Below, piece by piece: positions 1 to 8,439 of a DNA stretch of 50,155 nucleotides (the first letter of the stretch is position 1; the number at the start of each line of letters is the position of its first letter). The notes beneath the pieces were generated by a model. The model saw only the letters and a program-made list of their open reading frames with translations. It did not search any database and was not told where the DNA came from. A program made the position numbers and the translations under genes. The DNA is taken from assembly GCA_029850535.1 (NCBI GenBank), contig JARCRU010000026.1, positions 1-50,155 on the forward strand, given 5' to 3'. The stretch comes from Actinomycetota bacterium. Its GTDB lineage: Bacteria; Actinomycetota; Acidimicrobiia; Acidimicrobiales; RAAP-2.

Positions 1-31
1 CTTCTCTAAAGTAGATAGACTTTCCCTTTGT

Positions 32-81
32 ATCTCAAATATGACTAGCAACTTCGGGTCTAATCTCAAATACGAATTAGA
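32..81. promoter_or_regulatory. Repeat cluster upstream of the PDH operon
   Basis: A 10-bp direct repeat (ATCTCAAATA) lies at 32-41 and 63-72, exactly 31 bp apart or about three helical turns. A 6-bp inverted repeat (TCTAAT / ATTAGA) spans 59-81. If pdhA starts at 119, as its ribosome binding site suggests, this block is non-coding and sits where an operator or promoter would be. The repeats are seen directly. Their role as a regulator site is inference, and no regulator is identified. Confidence 0.35.
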
Positions 82-118
82 TACCGAACATCACGACATG
101 ACGTTGAAGGAATTCCCC

Positions 119-1285
119 ATGACCGATAACGCGTTGACCAAGGCGAAAGTGACCGCCCCGAAGGCGGTTGCGAAGAAGGCACCCGCTGCGAAGGCAGTTG
201 CGAAGAAGGCACCCGCTGCGAAGGCAGCGGCCGTCAAAAAGGTTGGCGGCAAAAAAATCGACGGGGCACAACTGGTGTCGTTCTATCGCGACATGATGCT
301 GATCCGCCGCTTCGAAGAGCGCGCCGCGCGCGCCTACACCGAAGCGCTCATCGGTGGCTACTGCCATCTCAACCTGGGTGAAGAGGCCGCTGTCGTTGGT
401 CTCATGTCGGCGTTGCGTGAAACGGACTATCTCTTCACCAACTATCGCGAGCACGGTTACGCGATTATGCGAGGGATCGACCCGAACCGGGCCATGGCCG
501 AGCTCTACGGCCGCGTCGACGGCGTCTCCAAAGGATGGGGCGGATCGATGCACATGTTCGACATGACCCACCGCCTCCTCGGTGGCTACGGCATCGTGGG
601 TGGTCAATTGCCCCTGGCGACGGGAGCCGCCCTCGCCATTCAGTATCGCGGCCTCGACGAAGTGGTGATGTGCACAATGGGTGACGGCACCGCCAACATC
701 GGTGCCTTCCACGAATCTCTCAACATCGCGGCTCTCTGGAATCTGCCCGTCGTCTTCGTGGTGATCAATAACGGACTGGGCATGGGCACCACGGTCGCCA
801 AGGCCTCCGCCGAACCCGAGATCTACAAGCGCGCGAGCGCCTACGACATGGCCGCCGAACGCGTCGACGGCCTCGACCCCGTGGCAGTCTTTGATGCCGC
901 ACAGCGCGCTCTCGCCTCGGCGCGGGCAGGCAAACCGTTTCTGCTCGAAGTCGTCTGCGAGCGCCTACGCGGACACTCGGTGGTAGACCCCGCGAAATAC
1001 CGTTCGCCCGAGGAGGTCGCACAGCTCGCGAAGTTCGACCCGGTACCCAACTTGGCCGCTCGACTCGTCAAGGAGAAGATCCTCTCGGCGGGCGAAGTGC
1101 ACAAAATCGACGAAGAGCAGACCGCTCGCGCTGATGCGGCAGACGCCTTCGCCCAAGCCAGCGCCCAGCCCGACGTGTCCACCTTGTTCGACTACAACTA
1201 CGCTACGCCCGTGGCCAATGACTCACGTCGCCTGCCGGGAGATCCTCTCTTCGCGGTCGTCGCCCGTGCGGAGGTAGTGCGATGA
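119..1285 (+). CDS. pdhA: 2-oxoacid (pyruvate) dehydrogenase E1 component, alpha subunit
   Basis: Thiamine-diphosphate-dependent E1 alpha subunit. With E1 beta it decarboxylates pyruvate or a related 2-oxoacid and passes the acyl group to the E2 lipoyl arm. The ThDP motif is clear: GDG (GDGTANIGAF) followed after the usual interval by the NN of VVINN. GGSMHMFD and YRSPEEV blocks are also typical of the family. The open frame extends back to an ATG at 41, but the GAAGG at about 106-110 sits 8 nt before the ATG at 119, so that start is preferred (388 aa). The first ~45 residues form a Lys/Ala/Pro-rich tail resembling histone H1 before the catalytic domain. It overlaps pdhB by 4 bp (ATGA). A branched-chain 2-oxoacid substrate cannot be excluded. 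Confidence 0.9.
   Translation: MTDNALTKAKVTAPKAVAKKAPAAKAVAKKAPAAKAAAVKKVGGKKIDGAQLVSFYRDMMLIRRFEERAARAYTEALIGGYCHLNLGEEAAVVGLMSALRETDYLFTNYREHGYAIMRGIDPNRAMAELYGRVDGVSKGWGGSMHMFDMTHRLLGGYGIVGGQLPLATGAALAIQYRGLDEVVMCTMGDGTANIGAFHESLNIAALWNLPVVFVVINNGLGMGTTVAKASAEPEIYKRASAYDMAAERVDGLDPVAVFDAAQRALASARAGKPFLLEVVCERLRGHSVVDPAKYRSPEEVAQLAKFDPVPNLAARLVKEKILSAGEVHKIDEEQTARADAADAFAQASAQPDVSTLFDYNYATPVANDSRRLPGDPLFAVVARAEVVR
167..226 (+). repeat. Two identical 30-bp tandem units inside pdhA
   Basis: Two exact 30-bp copies at 167-196 and 197-226 encode two VAKKAPAAKA units in the basic N-terminal tail of E1 alpha. In-frame tandem units of this kind can expand or contract without breaking the frame. 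Confidence 0.85.
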
Positions 1286-2301
1286 CCATTAAGACCTACC
1301 GCCAGGCGCTACACGACACCCTGCGCGCCGAAATGTTGCGTGACGAGAACGTATTCTTGATGGGCGAAGAGATCGGCGTGTTCGAAGGCTCGTACAAGAT
1401 CACCGCCGGACTCCTCGCCGAATTCGGCGACAAGCGTGTCAAGGACACGCCCATCGCCGAAGAGGGCTTCACCGGTGCCGCGATCGGTGCCGCGATGCTC
1501 GGTCTTCGACCAGTGGTCGAGATCATGACCATCAACTTCTCGCTCCTCGCGCTCGACCAAATTGTCAACCACGCCGCGAAGATCTACGGCATGTTCGGCG
1601 GCCAAGCCAAGGTTCCGCTCGTCATTCGCACGCCCGGTGGCGGTGGCCAACAGTTGGGTGCGACGCACAGCCAGAACATCGAGCTCTACTACGCCTTCGT
1701 ACCCGGCATGAAGGTCGTGGCCCCCTCGACGCCCGCCGACGCCAAGGCGCTATTGCTGGCGGCGATCCGCGATGACGACCCGGTCCTCTTCTTGGAGAAC
1801 TTGGCGCTCTACAACACCAAGGGCGACGTACCCGATGACGACACCCCCGCCGAGATCGGCAAAGCCAAGGTGACTCGTGAGGGTCACGATCTCACCTTGA
1901 TTGGCTATTCGCGAATGGCCTACATCGCCAAGAACGTGGCCGACGCCCTCTCGGAATCCGAGGGACTCGACATCGAGGTGATCGACCTCATGAGCCTGCG
2001 TCCGCTGGACCGTCAGACCCTGATCGACTCGGTGAAGAAGACCCACGCCGCCGTGGTGCTCGAAGATGACTGGCTGACCTACGGCATTGGCGCAGAGATC
2101 GCCGCGACCATCTCCGACGGGGCCTTCGACTATCTCGACGCTCCCGTTCGCCGCGTGGCGATGGCCGAAGTACCCATGCCCTACTCCAAGGTGCTCGAGT
2201 CGGCCGCCATGCCGACCAACGATGATGTGATTTCCGCAATATTCCAGACACTCGAAGCCGTCGGTCGACGTCTCAAGAAGGTTGGTCAGAGCCATGATTG
2301 A
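1282..2301 (+). CDS. pdhB: 2-oxoacid (pyruvate) dehydrogenase E1 component, beta subunit
   Basis: 339-aa E1 beta subunit of the alpha2beta2 E1 enzyme. It is recognised by the N-terminal transketolase-like pyrimidine-binding region (LMGEEIGVFEGSYKIT, then EEGFTGAAIGAAMLGLRP) and the C-terminal transketolase fold (IDLMSLRPLD, and ATISDGAFDYLDAPVRRV, which lines the subunit interface). Length is normal for the family. Translation is coupled on both sides: its ATG overlaps the pdhA stop by 4 bp and its end overlaps the pdhC start by 8 bp. This supports equimolar production of a single complex. Confidence 0.92.
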   Translation: MTIKTYRQALHDTLRAEMLRDENVFLMGEEIGVFEGSYKITAGLLAEFGDKRVKDTPIAEEGFTGAAIGAAMLGLRPVVEIMTINFSLLALDQIVNHAAKIYGMFGGQAKVPLVIRTPGGGGQQLGATHSQNIELYYAFVPGMKVVAPSTPADAKALLLAAIRDDDPVLFLENLALYNTKGDVPDDDTPAEIGKAKVTREGHDLTLIGYSRMAYIAKNVADALSESEGLDIEVIDLMSLRPLDRQTLIDSVKKTHAAVVLEDDWLTYGIGAEIAATISDGAFDYLDAPVRRVAMAEVPMPYSKVLESAAMPTNDDVISAIFQTLEAVGRRLKKVGQSHD

Positions 2302-3622
2302 AATCAAGATGCCCCGCCTGTCGGACACGATGGAGGAGGGAGCCATCGCCACGTGGCACAAGCATCCCGGCGATCGAATTGAGATTGGTGACGTCCTCGT
2401 CGAAATCGAGACCGACAAGGCCACCATGGATTACGAGGCCTACGAGGCGGGCACCCTGAGCGAGATCCTCGTAGGAGAAGGAGACACCGTCACCATCGGC
2501 ACGCCGATTGCGGTGCTGGACAACGGCAAGGCGGACTCTGCGCCCGCGGTTGCGCCCGCGGCGGCTGCAACCGCTGTCACCACTGCTCCCGAAGCCACCA
2601 CTCCCGCTGCGCCTCCGGCACCAGTGGTTGCCCCTGCCCCTGCTCCGGCTCCCGCTCGCGCGGTTCCGGCGCCATCGCCTCGTGTTCACGAGCCGACCCA
2701 CAGTGGGAGCGACGGTATCTTTGCGTCCCCCCTCGTTCGTAAGCTCGCCCGTGATCACGACCTTGACCTGAGCCGCGTACGTGGTACCGGGCCCGGCGGA
2801 CGCATTATTCGGGCCGACCTCAGCGGACTCCTCGTCGAGGCTCCCGCGACGACACCCAGTCAAATCCCTCCACGCCCCGTGATCGCGGCCGGTCCCATCG
2901 TGGACGAGAAGCGCGCCTCCCAGGAAGTCACGGTCTCCAAGGCCCGTCGCGTTATCGCGCGTCGCCTCAGTGAGAGCGCCCAGACCATCCCCCACTTCTA
3001 CGTGACGGCCGTCGCGGACGCACAAATGCTGATGGACATGCGCGTCGACCTGAACACGCAGGCCGAGCTCAAGGGACTCGCCAAGATCAGCGTCAACGAT
3101 CTCATCATCCGCGCGGCCGCCCTGGCCCTGCGCGATCACCCCGAGGTCAACGCTTCCTACCTCGGTGACGAGAGTGCAGTGATGTTGGTGCACAACCGAA
3201 TCAACATCGGCGTCGCGGTGGCGTCCAAACACGGACTCGTCGTGCCAGTGATCGTTGACGCCGACGCGAAGAGCGTTCGCGAGTTAGGCGTCGAGGCCAA
3301 ATCCCTCGCGGCCCAAGCCAGCGGCAAAGGTCTCTCACTCGACCAGATGAGCGGCGGCACCTTCACGATCTCGAACCTGGGAATGTTCGGTGTTGAGGAG
3401 TTCACGGCCATCATCAATCCGCCCGAGGGCGCAATTCTGGCCGTGGGCGCCACGACGCGCGAGGCGGTAGTCATGGGCGACGAGATCGTCCCGCGTTACC
3501 GCGTGCGCTTCACCTTGTCGGCCGACCACCGCATCATTGACGGTGCTCTCGCCGCGCAGTTCCTACGAACCTTGACGAGTCTCATCGAACACCCCTGGCG
3601 AATTGTGGCCGCCGGCGATTGA
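2294..3622 (+). CDS. pdhC: Dihydrolipoamide acyltransferase (E2) of the 2-oxoacid dehydrogenase complex
   Basis: 442-aa E2 core. Domains in order: one lipoyl domain (about residues 1-78, lipoylated Lys42 in ETDKATMD), a long Ala/Pro linker (about 80-130), a peripheral subunit-binding domain (SPLVRKLARDHDLD...GPGGRIIRADL, about 140-176), and a catalytic acyltransferase domain ending with the active-site block DHRIIDG. The frame is open from a TTG at 2282, but the ATG at 2294 begins exactly at the lipoyl domain (MIEIKMPRLSDTM) and has AAGAAGG upstream. No E3 (lipoamide dehydrogenase) gene follows, so E3 must be supplied from elsewhere. Confidence 0.92.
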   Translation: MIEIKMPRLSDTMEEGAIATWHKHPGDRIEIGDVLVEIETDKATMDYEAYEAGTLSEILVGEGDTVTIGTPIAVLDNGKADSAPAVAPAAAATAVTTAPEATTPAAPPAPVVAPAPAPAPARAVPAPSPRVHEPTHSGSDGIFASPLVRKLARDHDLDLSRVRGTGPGGRIIRADLSGLLVEAPATTPSQIPPRPVIAAGPIVDEKRASQEVTVSKARRVIARRLSESAQTIPHFYVTAVADAQMLMDMRVDLNTQAELKGLAKISVNDLIIRAAALALRDHPEVNASYLGDESAVMLVHNRINIGVAVASKHGLVVPVIVDADAKSVRELGVEAKSLAAQASGKGLSLDQMSGGTFTISNLGMFGVEEFTAIINPPEGAILAVGATTREAVVMGDEIVPRYRVRFTLSADHRIIDGALAAQFLRTLTSLIEHPWRIVAAGD

Positions 3623-3635
3623 GTCCTCCGCCGGC
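3611..3635. terminator. Small hairpin spanning the pdhC stop codon
   Basis: A perfect 7-bp inverted repeat (GCCGGCG / CGCCGGC) with an 11-nt loop brackets the pdhC stop. No T-tract follows. It lies at the end of the operon, facing a convergent gene, and may be a weak terminator. Confidence 0.25.
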
Positions 3636-3784
3636 CCTGACACTCCGCCGGGACGTGAGGGCGCAAGCTCAACGCCGAGTGATGCAGACATCTCGCGAAG
3701 TCGGACGTTGCCTGAGCGCGACGTCGCGAATAAACCGTGCGGTGAGCCAACGCGTCGCACCGGAGAGTCGCGGCGGAGGGGTCG

Positions 3785-4246
3785 TCAAAACTCCTGCGAC
3801 GACTCGTCGCGAGGATGACAAATCACGAGGGGGATTTCTCGTGCGCCGCGGCGCTGATACTCCTCGTATCGGCGATAGCGAGTCACCACTCGGGGCCACC
3901 AGAACGCGCGTTCGTCGGGGGTGGCGATGCGTGCCATCATCTCGACACTCGTCGAGTCCGCGCTCACTCGCACCCGGGGATTGGCCACGAGATTCTTCAG
4001 CCAATCAGGCTCGCGCTGGTCACCCCCCTTGGACGCGACCAGCACCAGATTTGCGCCGTCGCGGATGGGCACGAGAAGCATGGTGGAGTGCTCGTGGCCA
4101 CTGCGGCGACCCATCGTCACGAGCTCTACCATGTCTGCTCCGTACGCGTGCGAGCCGAGACGCCCCCCACTCACGCGCAACACCGAGCGGTGAAACACGT
4201 TGAGCACGCGAAATCCCCAGTCGGTCACCGGCGGCGATACTCTCAC
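3785..4246 (-). CDS. Ddn-like (deazaflavin-dependent) nitroreductase-family protein
   Basis: 153-aa split beta-barrel protein of the F420-dependent quinone reductase / Ddn family. It has the recognisable family blocks LVTMGRRSGHEH, LVLVASKGGDQREPDW and NLVANPRVRV. Members bind F420H2 and reduce quinones or other acceptors, often at the membrane. The actual substrate cannot be told from sequence. It is convergent with pdhC (about 160 nt apart). The first ~25 residues (FRVLNVFHRSVLRVSGG) match the amphipathic N-terminus usual for the family, supporting the start chosen. Confidence 0.8.
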   Translation of the reverse strand: MRVSPPVTDWGFRVLNVFHRSVLRVSGGRLGSHAYGADMVELVTMGRRSGHEHSTMLLVPIRDGANLVLVASKGGDQREPDWLKNLVANPRVRVSADSTSVEMMARIATPDERAFWWPRVVTRYRRYEEYQRRGAREIPLVICHPRDESSQEF

Positions 4247-4476
4247 AACGCGACACTAGTGACCCGACGCGGCACCCGAGGAGTGACGCCCGACGAGCAC
4301 CCGCCACCAGGAGGACAGCATCCTCGTGCGCCTCGGACGATGGGCCGCGACTCACCCGGCCTCACCGAAGAGCGAGGATGCTCGAGAATACTGTCGCTGC
4401 GGTATTGTTCTCTCGAGGACGTCCAGAATTCGCATCCTGGTATCTGGCTCGACGCCAGCGAGAAGGAAGGTGCGAA

Positions 4477-4851
4477 GTGGGACTGCGAGCCATGTGGTTC
4501 AGTGCAGTGACCGGGGTCATAGGGGCCATCATTTGGCGGATGTTCACCCTCCGAATCTCCGGCGTCGACTTGAGGATTGTCGCAGTGGTCTTCATGCTCT
4601 CGGGAGGAGTCGGCATAGTGGCCTCGACGGCCGTCCTGCTCGCCTCGCTCGCGCGCAGAGCGAGGCCCTCGTCACCCCTCGTTTCCCTGGGTCGGGTTCA
4701 CGACGACACGAGGCGACACGCTCGCCCCAGTGAAGCGCGCGAACCCCTCTCCCTCGAAGTCGTGGCGACGCCCCAGGGGACGCCATCACGGCGAGAACCT
4801 CGTCACCCGCCCGCTCTCCAACGCAAATACTCGCCACCGAGCGGTCTCTAA
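4477..4851 (+). CDS. Small membrane protein, DUF6458-like
   Basis: A GTG start at 4477 has a strong GAAGGAAGG (4462-4470) 6 nt upstream. The first ~65 residues form two hydrophobic segments around the block ISGVDLRIVAVVFMLSGGVGIV, which resembles DUF6458, a small actinobacterial two-helix membrane family of unknown function. The remaining ~60 residues are Arg/Ser/Pro-rich, low in hydrophobicity and unlike the usual ~80-aa family length. The end of the protein, or a frameshift there, is therefore less certain. The stop overlaps the end of the convergent hycE-like gene by 4 bp. Confidence 0.6.
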   Translation: MGLRAMWFSAVTGVIGAIIWRMFTLRISGVDLRIVAVVFMLSGGVGIVASTAVLLASLARRARPSSPLVSLGRVHDDTRRHARPSEAREPLSLEVVATPQGTPSRREPRHPPALQRKYSPPSGL

Positions 4852-6326
4852 AGGTCGTTGCCCGCGTACGAGAGACCGAAACTCTTGTTCACCAGCGGGA
4901 AGTCAGGCACGATCGTGTCATTCAGGGCGATCGCGAGAGCCGGCCAATTGAAGAACGACGGATCGACGGTGCGTGCGCGCGCGACCCGGCCCGAACCCTC
5001 CAGTTCCACTCGATGGACGACGACGCCACGCCACCCTTCGGCGATACCCACTCCCGAGTGCGTCGCCGCGCGCGTCGCCAGTGAGCCGGCGTCGCGAGCG
5101 CTCACCTCGTGCAGAGTGCGTCGCACCACGTCCAGTGACGCGCGAAACTCCTGGGCGCGCTGGGTGAATCGGGCCATCACGTCGCCACGATGCTGAAGGA
5201 CCGGTGCGAATTCGTCCTCACCCATCGGGTGCGAACGACGAGCGTCGAAGTCCAAGCCCGAGGCGCGCGCCACGACACCCACCGTGCCGATCGCCGCCGC
5301 GTCGGTCGCCGACAGCACCGCGGTACCTTCAAATCGGTCCACTACCACGGCGTTGGCGAGAGCGAGCGACACGACGTCGTCGAACTCTTCGCCGATGCGC
5401 GAGAGTTCCACGTCCGACGGTGGAATCCGCACCCGGGTGTAACCCACACCCACGGCGCCACGCAACAGTCGATGACCGGTGAGAGCCTCATTGAGGCGCA
5501 AGAGCTTCTCGCGCACCACCAGAGCTCGCGCGTTCGCCACCGCGAAACTCACGTCGTTGCACAGGGCGCCGACGTCGCCGACGTGGTTGTAGAGACGCTC
5601 CATTTCAAGTAGGAGCGAGCGCCAGCGCAGCGCGTCCGCCGAGACCTCGAGACCTCGTGCCTCCTCGACGGCGCTGCAGTAGGCGACCGAGTGGGCAATA
5701 GCGCTGTCGCCGGAGATGCGCTCGGCAATCGCGACACCCTGTTCGGCTTCCACCCCCTGGAACATCTGCTCCACCCCACGGTGCACGTACCACAGGCGCG
5801 CCGTCATCTTGAGAATCGTCTCGCCTACGACGGAGAATCGGAAGTGACCAGGCTCGATGAGGCCGGCGTGCACCGGACCGACCGGGATCTCGTACACCCC
5901 GGAACCCTCGACCTCGATGAACGGATAGGGCGGGGCGTCGGCGACGTGCGCGGGCATCGCTCCGGCTCCGCGGCGAAGGGGATGCCACTCCGGAGGCCAG
6001 TGCTGATGGCGAACGAGGGGCCGCAGGAACGGGTGGCCGAGGGGCTCGATGCCGAAGTTGTCGCGCATCTCACGCTCGAAGCGACTCGCGCTGAAGGAGA
6101 GGTCGCTGAGGGTCGGCACGGTCGGAGTCTCGGGGTCCAGGCGCACGACGAGTTCGTAGCGCGTATCGGGCGGACCGCTGGTGAAGAGGTATACCGCGCG
6201 CAACGAGTCCCCGTCATCGTGACCCGCCACGAGGGCCAGGCGATCGCCTCGCCGCAGGTGCGCCGCCGCGCGCTCGTGCAATTCGCTCGCGGCAATTTCC
6301 TCGGTGTGGCGGGTCGAACCGATCAC
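4848..6326 (-). CDS. hycE: NuoCD/HycE-like large subunit without Ni-Fe ligands (Rv0087-type)
   Basis: 492 aa, starting at a GTG that overlaps the upstream stop by 4 bp and follows an AGGGGGT ribosome binding site. The N-terminal ~130 residues match the 30-kDa/NuoC-like part (FEREMRDNFGIEPLGHP). The rest matches the 49-kDa/hydrogenase large-subunit fold (EIPVGPVHAGLIEPGHFRF, LLEMERLYNHVGDVG, GVGYTRVRIP). In true [NiFe] enzymes two CxxC motifs hold the metal. Here the first reads RISGDS (Ser205, Ser208) and the C-terminal DPCxxC reads DPSFFN (Ser457, Asn460), so all four ligands are absent. A hydrogenase reaction is therefore unlikely. It is the last gene of the seven-gene operon, and its length equals my recollection of M. 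tuberculosis Rv0087. Confidence 0.85.
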   Translation of the reverse strand: MIGSTRHTEEIAASELHERAAAHLRRGDRLALVAGHDDGDSLRAVYLFTSGPPDTRYELVVRLDPETPTVPTLSDLSFSASRFEREMRDNFGIEPLGHPFLRPLVRHQHWPPEWHPLRRGAGAMPAHVADAPPYPFIEVEGSGVYEIPVGPVHAGLIEPGHFRFSVVGETILKMTARLWYVHRGVEQMFQGVEAEQGVAIAERISGDSAIAHSVAYCSAVEEARGLEVSADALRWRSLLLEMERLYNHVGDVGALCNDVSFAVANARALVVREKLLRLNEALTGHRLLRGAVGVGYTRVRIPPSDVELSRIGEEFDDVVSLALANAVVVDRFEGTAVLSATDAAAIGTVGVVARASGLDFDARRSHPMGEDEFAPVLQHRGDVMARFTQRAQEFRASLDVVRRTLHEVSARDAGSLATRAATHSGVGIAEGWRGVVVHRVELEGSGRVARARTVDPSFFNWPALAIALNDTIVPDFPLVNKSFGLSYAGNDL

Positions 6327-7783
6327 GGCAGCACCCCCTGGGCGGCGTGGGTCAAGAGCGATTGCAGGGGCCACGCGAGCACGCCCAGTGCCACGCAGGC
6401 GACGAGAGCGCTGATGAGTGGCAGCGCGACCGAAACTGACAGTGGCGACGACGATGACCCCACGGATGCGGCGCCCATCAGCATCTGGCGTGTGTGGCGC
6501 GTCACCGCGGCGAAGATCACACTCAGACACCCCAGCGAAATCGCCACCACCCACCACAGTCCCGCGTCGACCTCCGCCCGGGCCATCGTGAGTTCACTCA
6601 CGAAGAGGCTGAAGGGTGGCAGGGCGACCAGGGAGAGTACTCCGAAGCCAAAGATCCCCGCCAACGTCGGTCGGCGCGCGAGCAGGCCCGAGATCTTGTC
6701 GATCTCGGTGGAGCCCTCGAGGTGGTAGATCTCGCCCGAGGACAGGAACAGCACGGCCTTGGTGATGCCGTGACCCAAGATGTGCAACAGCACGGCCGCG
6801 ATGGCCAAGGGAGAACCGACCGCGGCGCCGATCGCCAGAAGTCCCATGTGCTCGATGCTCGAATACGCCAGCATTCGCTTGAGGTCACGTTGGGCGATCA
6901 GCATCACGGTGGCGAGCAGGAGTGACACGAGGCCCACCACCAGAAGCAGCGCGCGCGGGAAGACCGGCCCGAGAGCCGCCACCGCGATCGCGCGGAATCG
7001 TAGGAGGCCGTAGAAGGCGACGCTCAACAACACGCCCGACATCAGAGCCGACACCGGCGCGGGCGCCTGGCTGTGCGCGTCGGGCAACCAACTGTGCATG
7101 GGCACGAGTCCCACTTTGGTCCCGTAGCCCACCACCAGCAGGGCGAAGGCGAGGCGCGTCACGTTGGGATCGAGGTGATGCGCCACCGACATCACCGAGG
7201 TCCAGTCCAGCGACGAACTGTGCACTGGACCGCTCGCGTGCAACTGCGCGTAGTAGATCAGCACCGTGCCGAGGAAGGCCAGCGCGATCCCGATGGAGCA
7301 CAGGATGACGTACTTCCACGATGCCTCGAAGGCCGCGTCGGTCCTGCGGTGACTGACCAGAAACGTCGTCGCAATGGTCGTCGCTTCAATCGAGACCCAC
7401 AGCACGCCGAGGTTGGCGGTCAACACCGCGCTCAACATGCACGTGATGAAGACCTGCATCAAGACCGCGTAGTGACGCGCGTAGCGCGCGGTCGTCGCGC
7501 CCGACTCCATCTCCTGGCGCATGGTCCGCGAGGTAAACGAAGTCGCCAGCAATGAGACAGCACCGATGACGATCACCATGAAGGCGCTCAGGGAGTCGGC
7601 GCGAAAGGAGTGGTGCAGCGCCCATTGGGGCGCGGACATCGTCGCGACGCTCAGCGCGACGCCCAGGGCCAGGAACGCCCCGCTCGACGCCGCAGTGGCC
7701 CAGCCAACCCAGGGTCGCCAGGGTACCGAAGCCGCCACCACCGTCATGATGAGGGGAATCAGTAGAATCGCGATGATCAGCAT
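6323..7783 (-). CDS. hycQ: Membrane antiporter-like subunit, NuoN/HyfF type (Rv0086, HycQ-like)
   Basis: 486-aa polytopic protein of the complex-I/Mrp proton-translocating family, with about 13-14 hydrophobic segments. Typical blocks are MHSWLPDAHSQAPAPVSALMSG, DLKRMLAYSSIEHMGLLAIG and HILGHGITKAVLFLSSGEIY. The conserved Lys of HGITKAVLF and the Glu in SIEHMG fit the proton channel of this family. Its start shares one base with the upstream stop (TGATG), and its end overlaps the hycE-like gene by 4 bp. It probably forms one of two ion channels of the complex. Confidence 0.88.
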   Translation of the reverse strand: MLIIAILLIPLIMTVVAASVPWRPWVGWATAASSGAFLALGVALSVATMSAPQWALHHSFRADSLSAFMVIVIGAVSLLATSFTSRTMRQEMESGATTARYARHYAVLMQVFITCMLSAVLTANLGVLWVSIEATTIATTFLVSHRRTDAAFEASWKYVILCSIGIALAFLGTVLIYYAQLHASGPVHSSSLDWTSVMSVAHHLDPNVTRLAFALLVVGYGTKVGLVPMHSWLPDAHSQAPAPVSALMSGVLLSVAFYGLLRFRAIAVAALGPVFPRALLLVVGLVSLLLATVMLIAQRDLKRMLAYSSIEHMGLLAIGAAVGSPLAIAAVLLHILGHGITKAVLFLSSGEIYHLEGSTEIDKISGLLARRPTLAGIFGFGVLSLVALPPFSLFVSELTMARAEVDAGLWWVVAISLGCLSVIFAAVTRHTRQMLMGAASVGSSSSPLSVSVALPLISALVACVALGVLAWPLQSLLTHAAQGVLP

Positions 7784-8439
7784 CAGTCGTGCAGCGCTTT
7801 CATCTCGGTGAGTTGATCGGTGTCGGAATGGTGCCTCATCGAGACCATCAAGAACTGAAGGACCACCACGACCAGGAGCACGTCCAGCGACGAGCCCAGC
7901 TCGACAATGAGGGGCACGCCCGACGTCAAGAGGAAGGTGACGAGGGCGATGCCGTTGTCGACGAGGATGAGCCCCACAATTTTCGATACCGCACGGCGCC
8001 GCGTCACCAACATGAAGTAGCCCACCAGCACCGTCGCCAGCCCCAGCGGCGCCAGATGGGTCGCGTGACTCGGTGCCAGGGACGTGATTCGCGTTCCCAC
8101 GACGTAGGCGAGCACGATGAGCACGGCCGCGAACACCAGTGACGCGGGCACATTCACGAGCGGACGCGATTCACGTGAACGCGGATCGAGTCGCGATACT
8201 CGCCGCAACAGCGTTGGGACCACGAGCCCCTTCACCACGAACACCAACGCACCCGTCACGAGTAGAGCTCTCTCGTGCTCGTGCAGTGCGAGCACCATCG
8301 CCACGGCGGCGAGCGCGATTCCCTGCAGGCTCAGCATCGTCACGATCGAGCGCACGCCTCGACGCCAGAGGGTCATCACCGCCGACAACAGCACCGCACC
8401 GGACGCGAGCTCCAATGACGCGATGTACGTGGTGCTCAT
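7783..8439 (-). CDS. hycP: HyfE/HycP-like membrane subunit (Rv0085-type)
   Basis: 218-aa membrane protein with about 6-7 hydrophobic segments. It corresponds to HyfE of hydrogenase-4 and Rv0085 of M. tuberculosis, which resemble a NuoK/MnhC-like element (IVGLILVDNGIALVTFLL). The frame is open far upstream (to 9438), but that extension is the shadow of the neighbour. The ATG at 8439 overlaps the hycD stop by 4 bp and begins directly before the first membrane helix. The C-terminus ends in a short charged tail (HHSDTDQLTEMKALHD). Confidence 0.8.
   Translation of the reverse strand: MSTTYIASLELASGAVLLSAVMTLWRRGVRSIVTMLSLQGIALAAVAMVLALHEHERALLVTGALVFVVKGLVVPTLLRRVSRLDPRSRESRPLVNVPASLVFAAVLIVLAYVVGTRITSLAPSHATHLAPLGLATVLVGYFMLVTRRRAVSKIVGLILVDNGIALVTFLLTSGVPLIVELGSSLDVLLVVVVLQFLMVSMRHHSDTDQLTEMKALHD

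Noticed and set aside
3815..4510. Long plus-strand open frame of 231 codons
   Set aside because: It is antisense to the Ddn-like gene, has an Arg/His-rich composition, no ribosome binding site and no motif.
4848..6326. Calling the complex a functional [NiFe] hydrogenase or formate hydrogenlyase
   Set aside because: All four metal-ligand cysteines of the large subunit are replaced, and no maturation genes or formate dehydrogenase are in the window.
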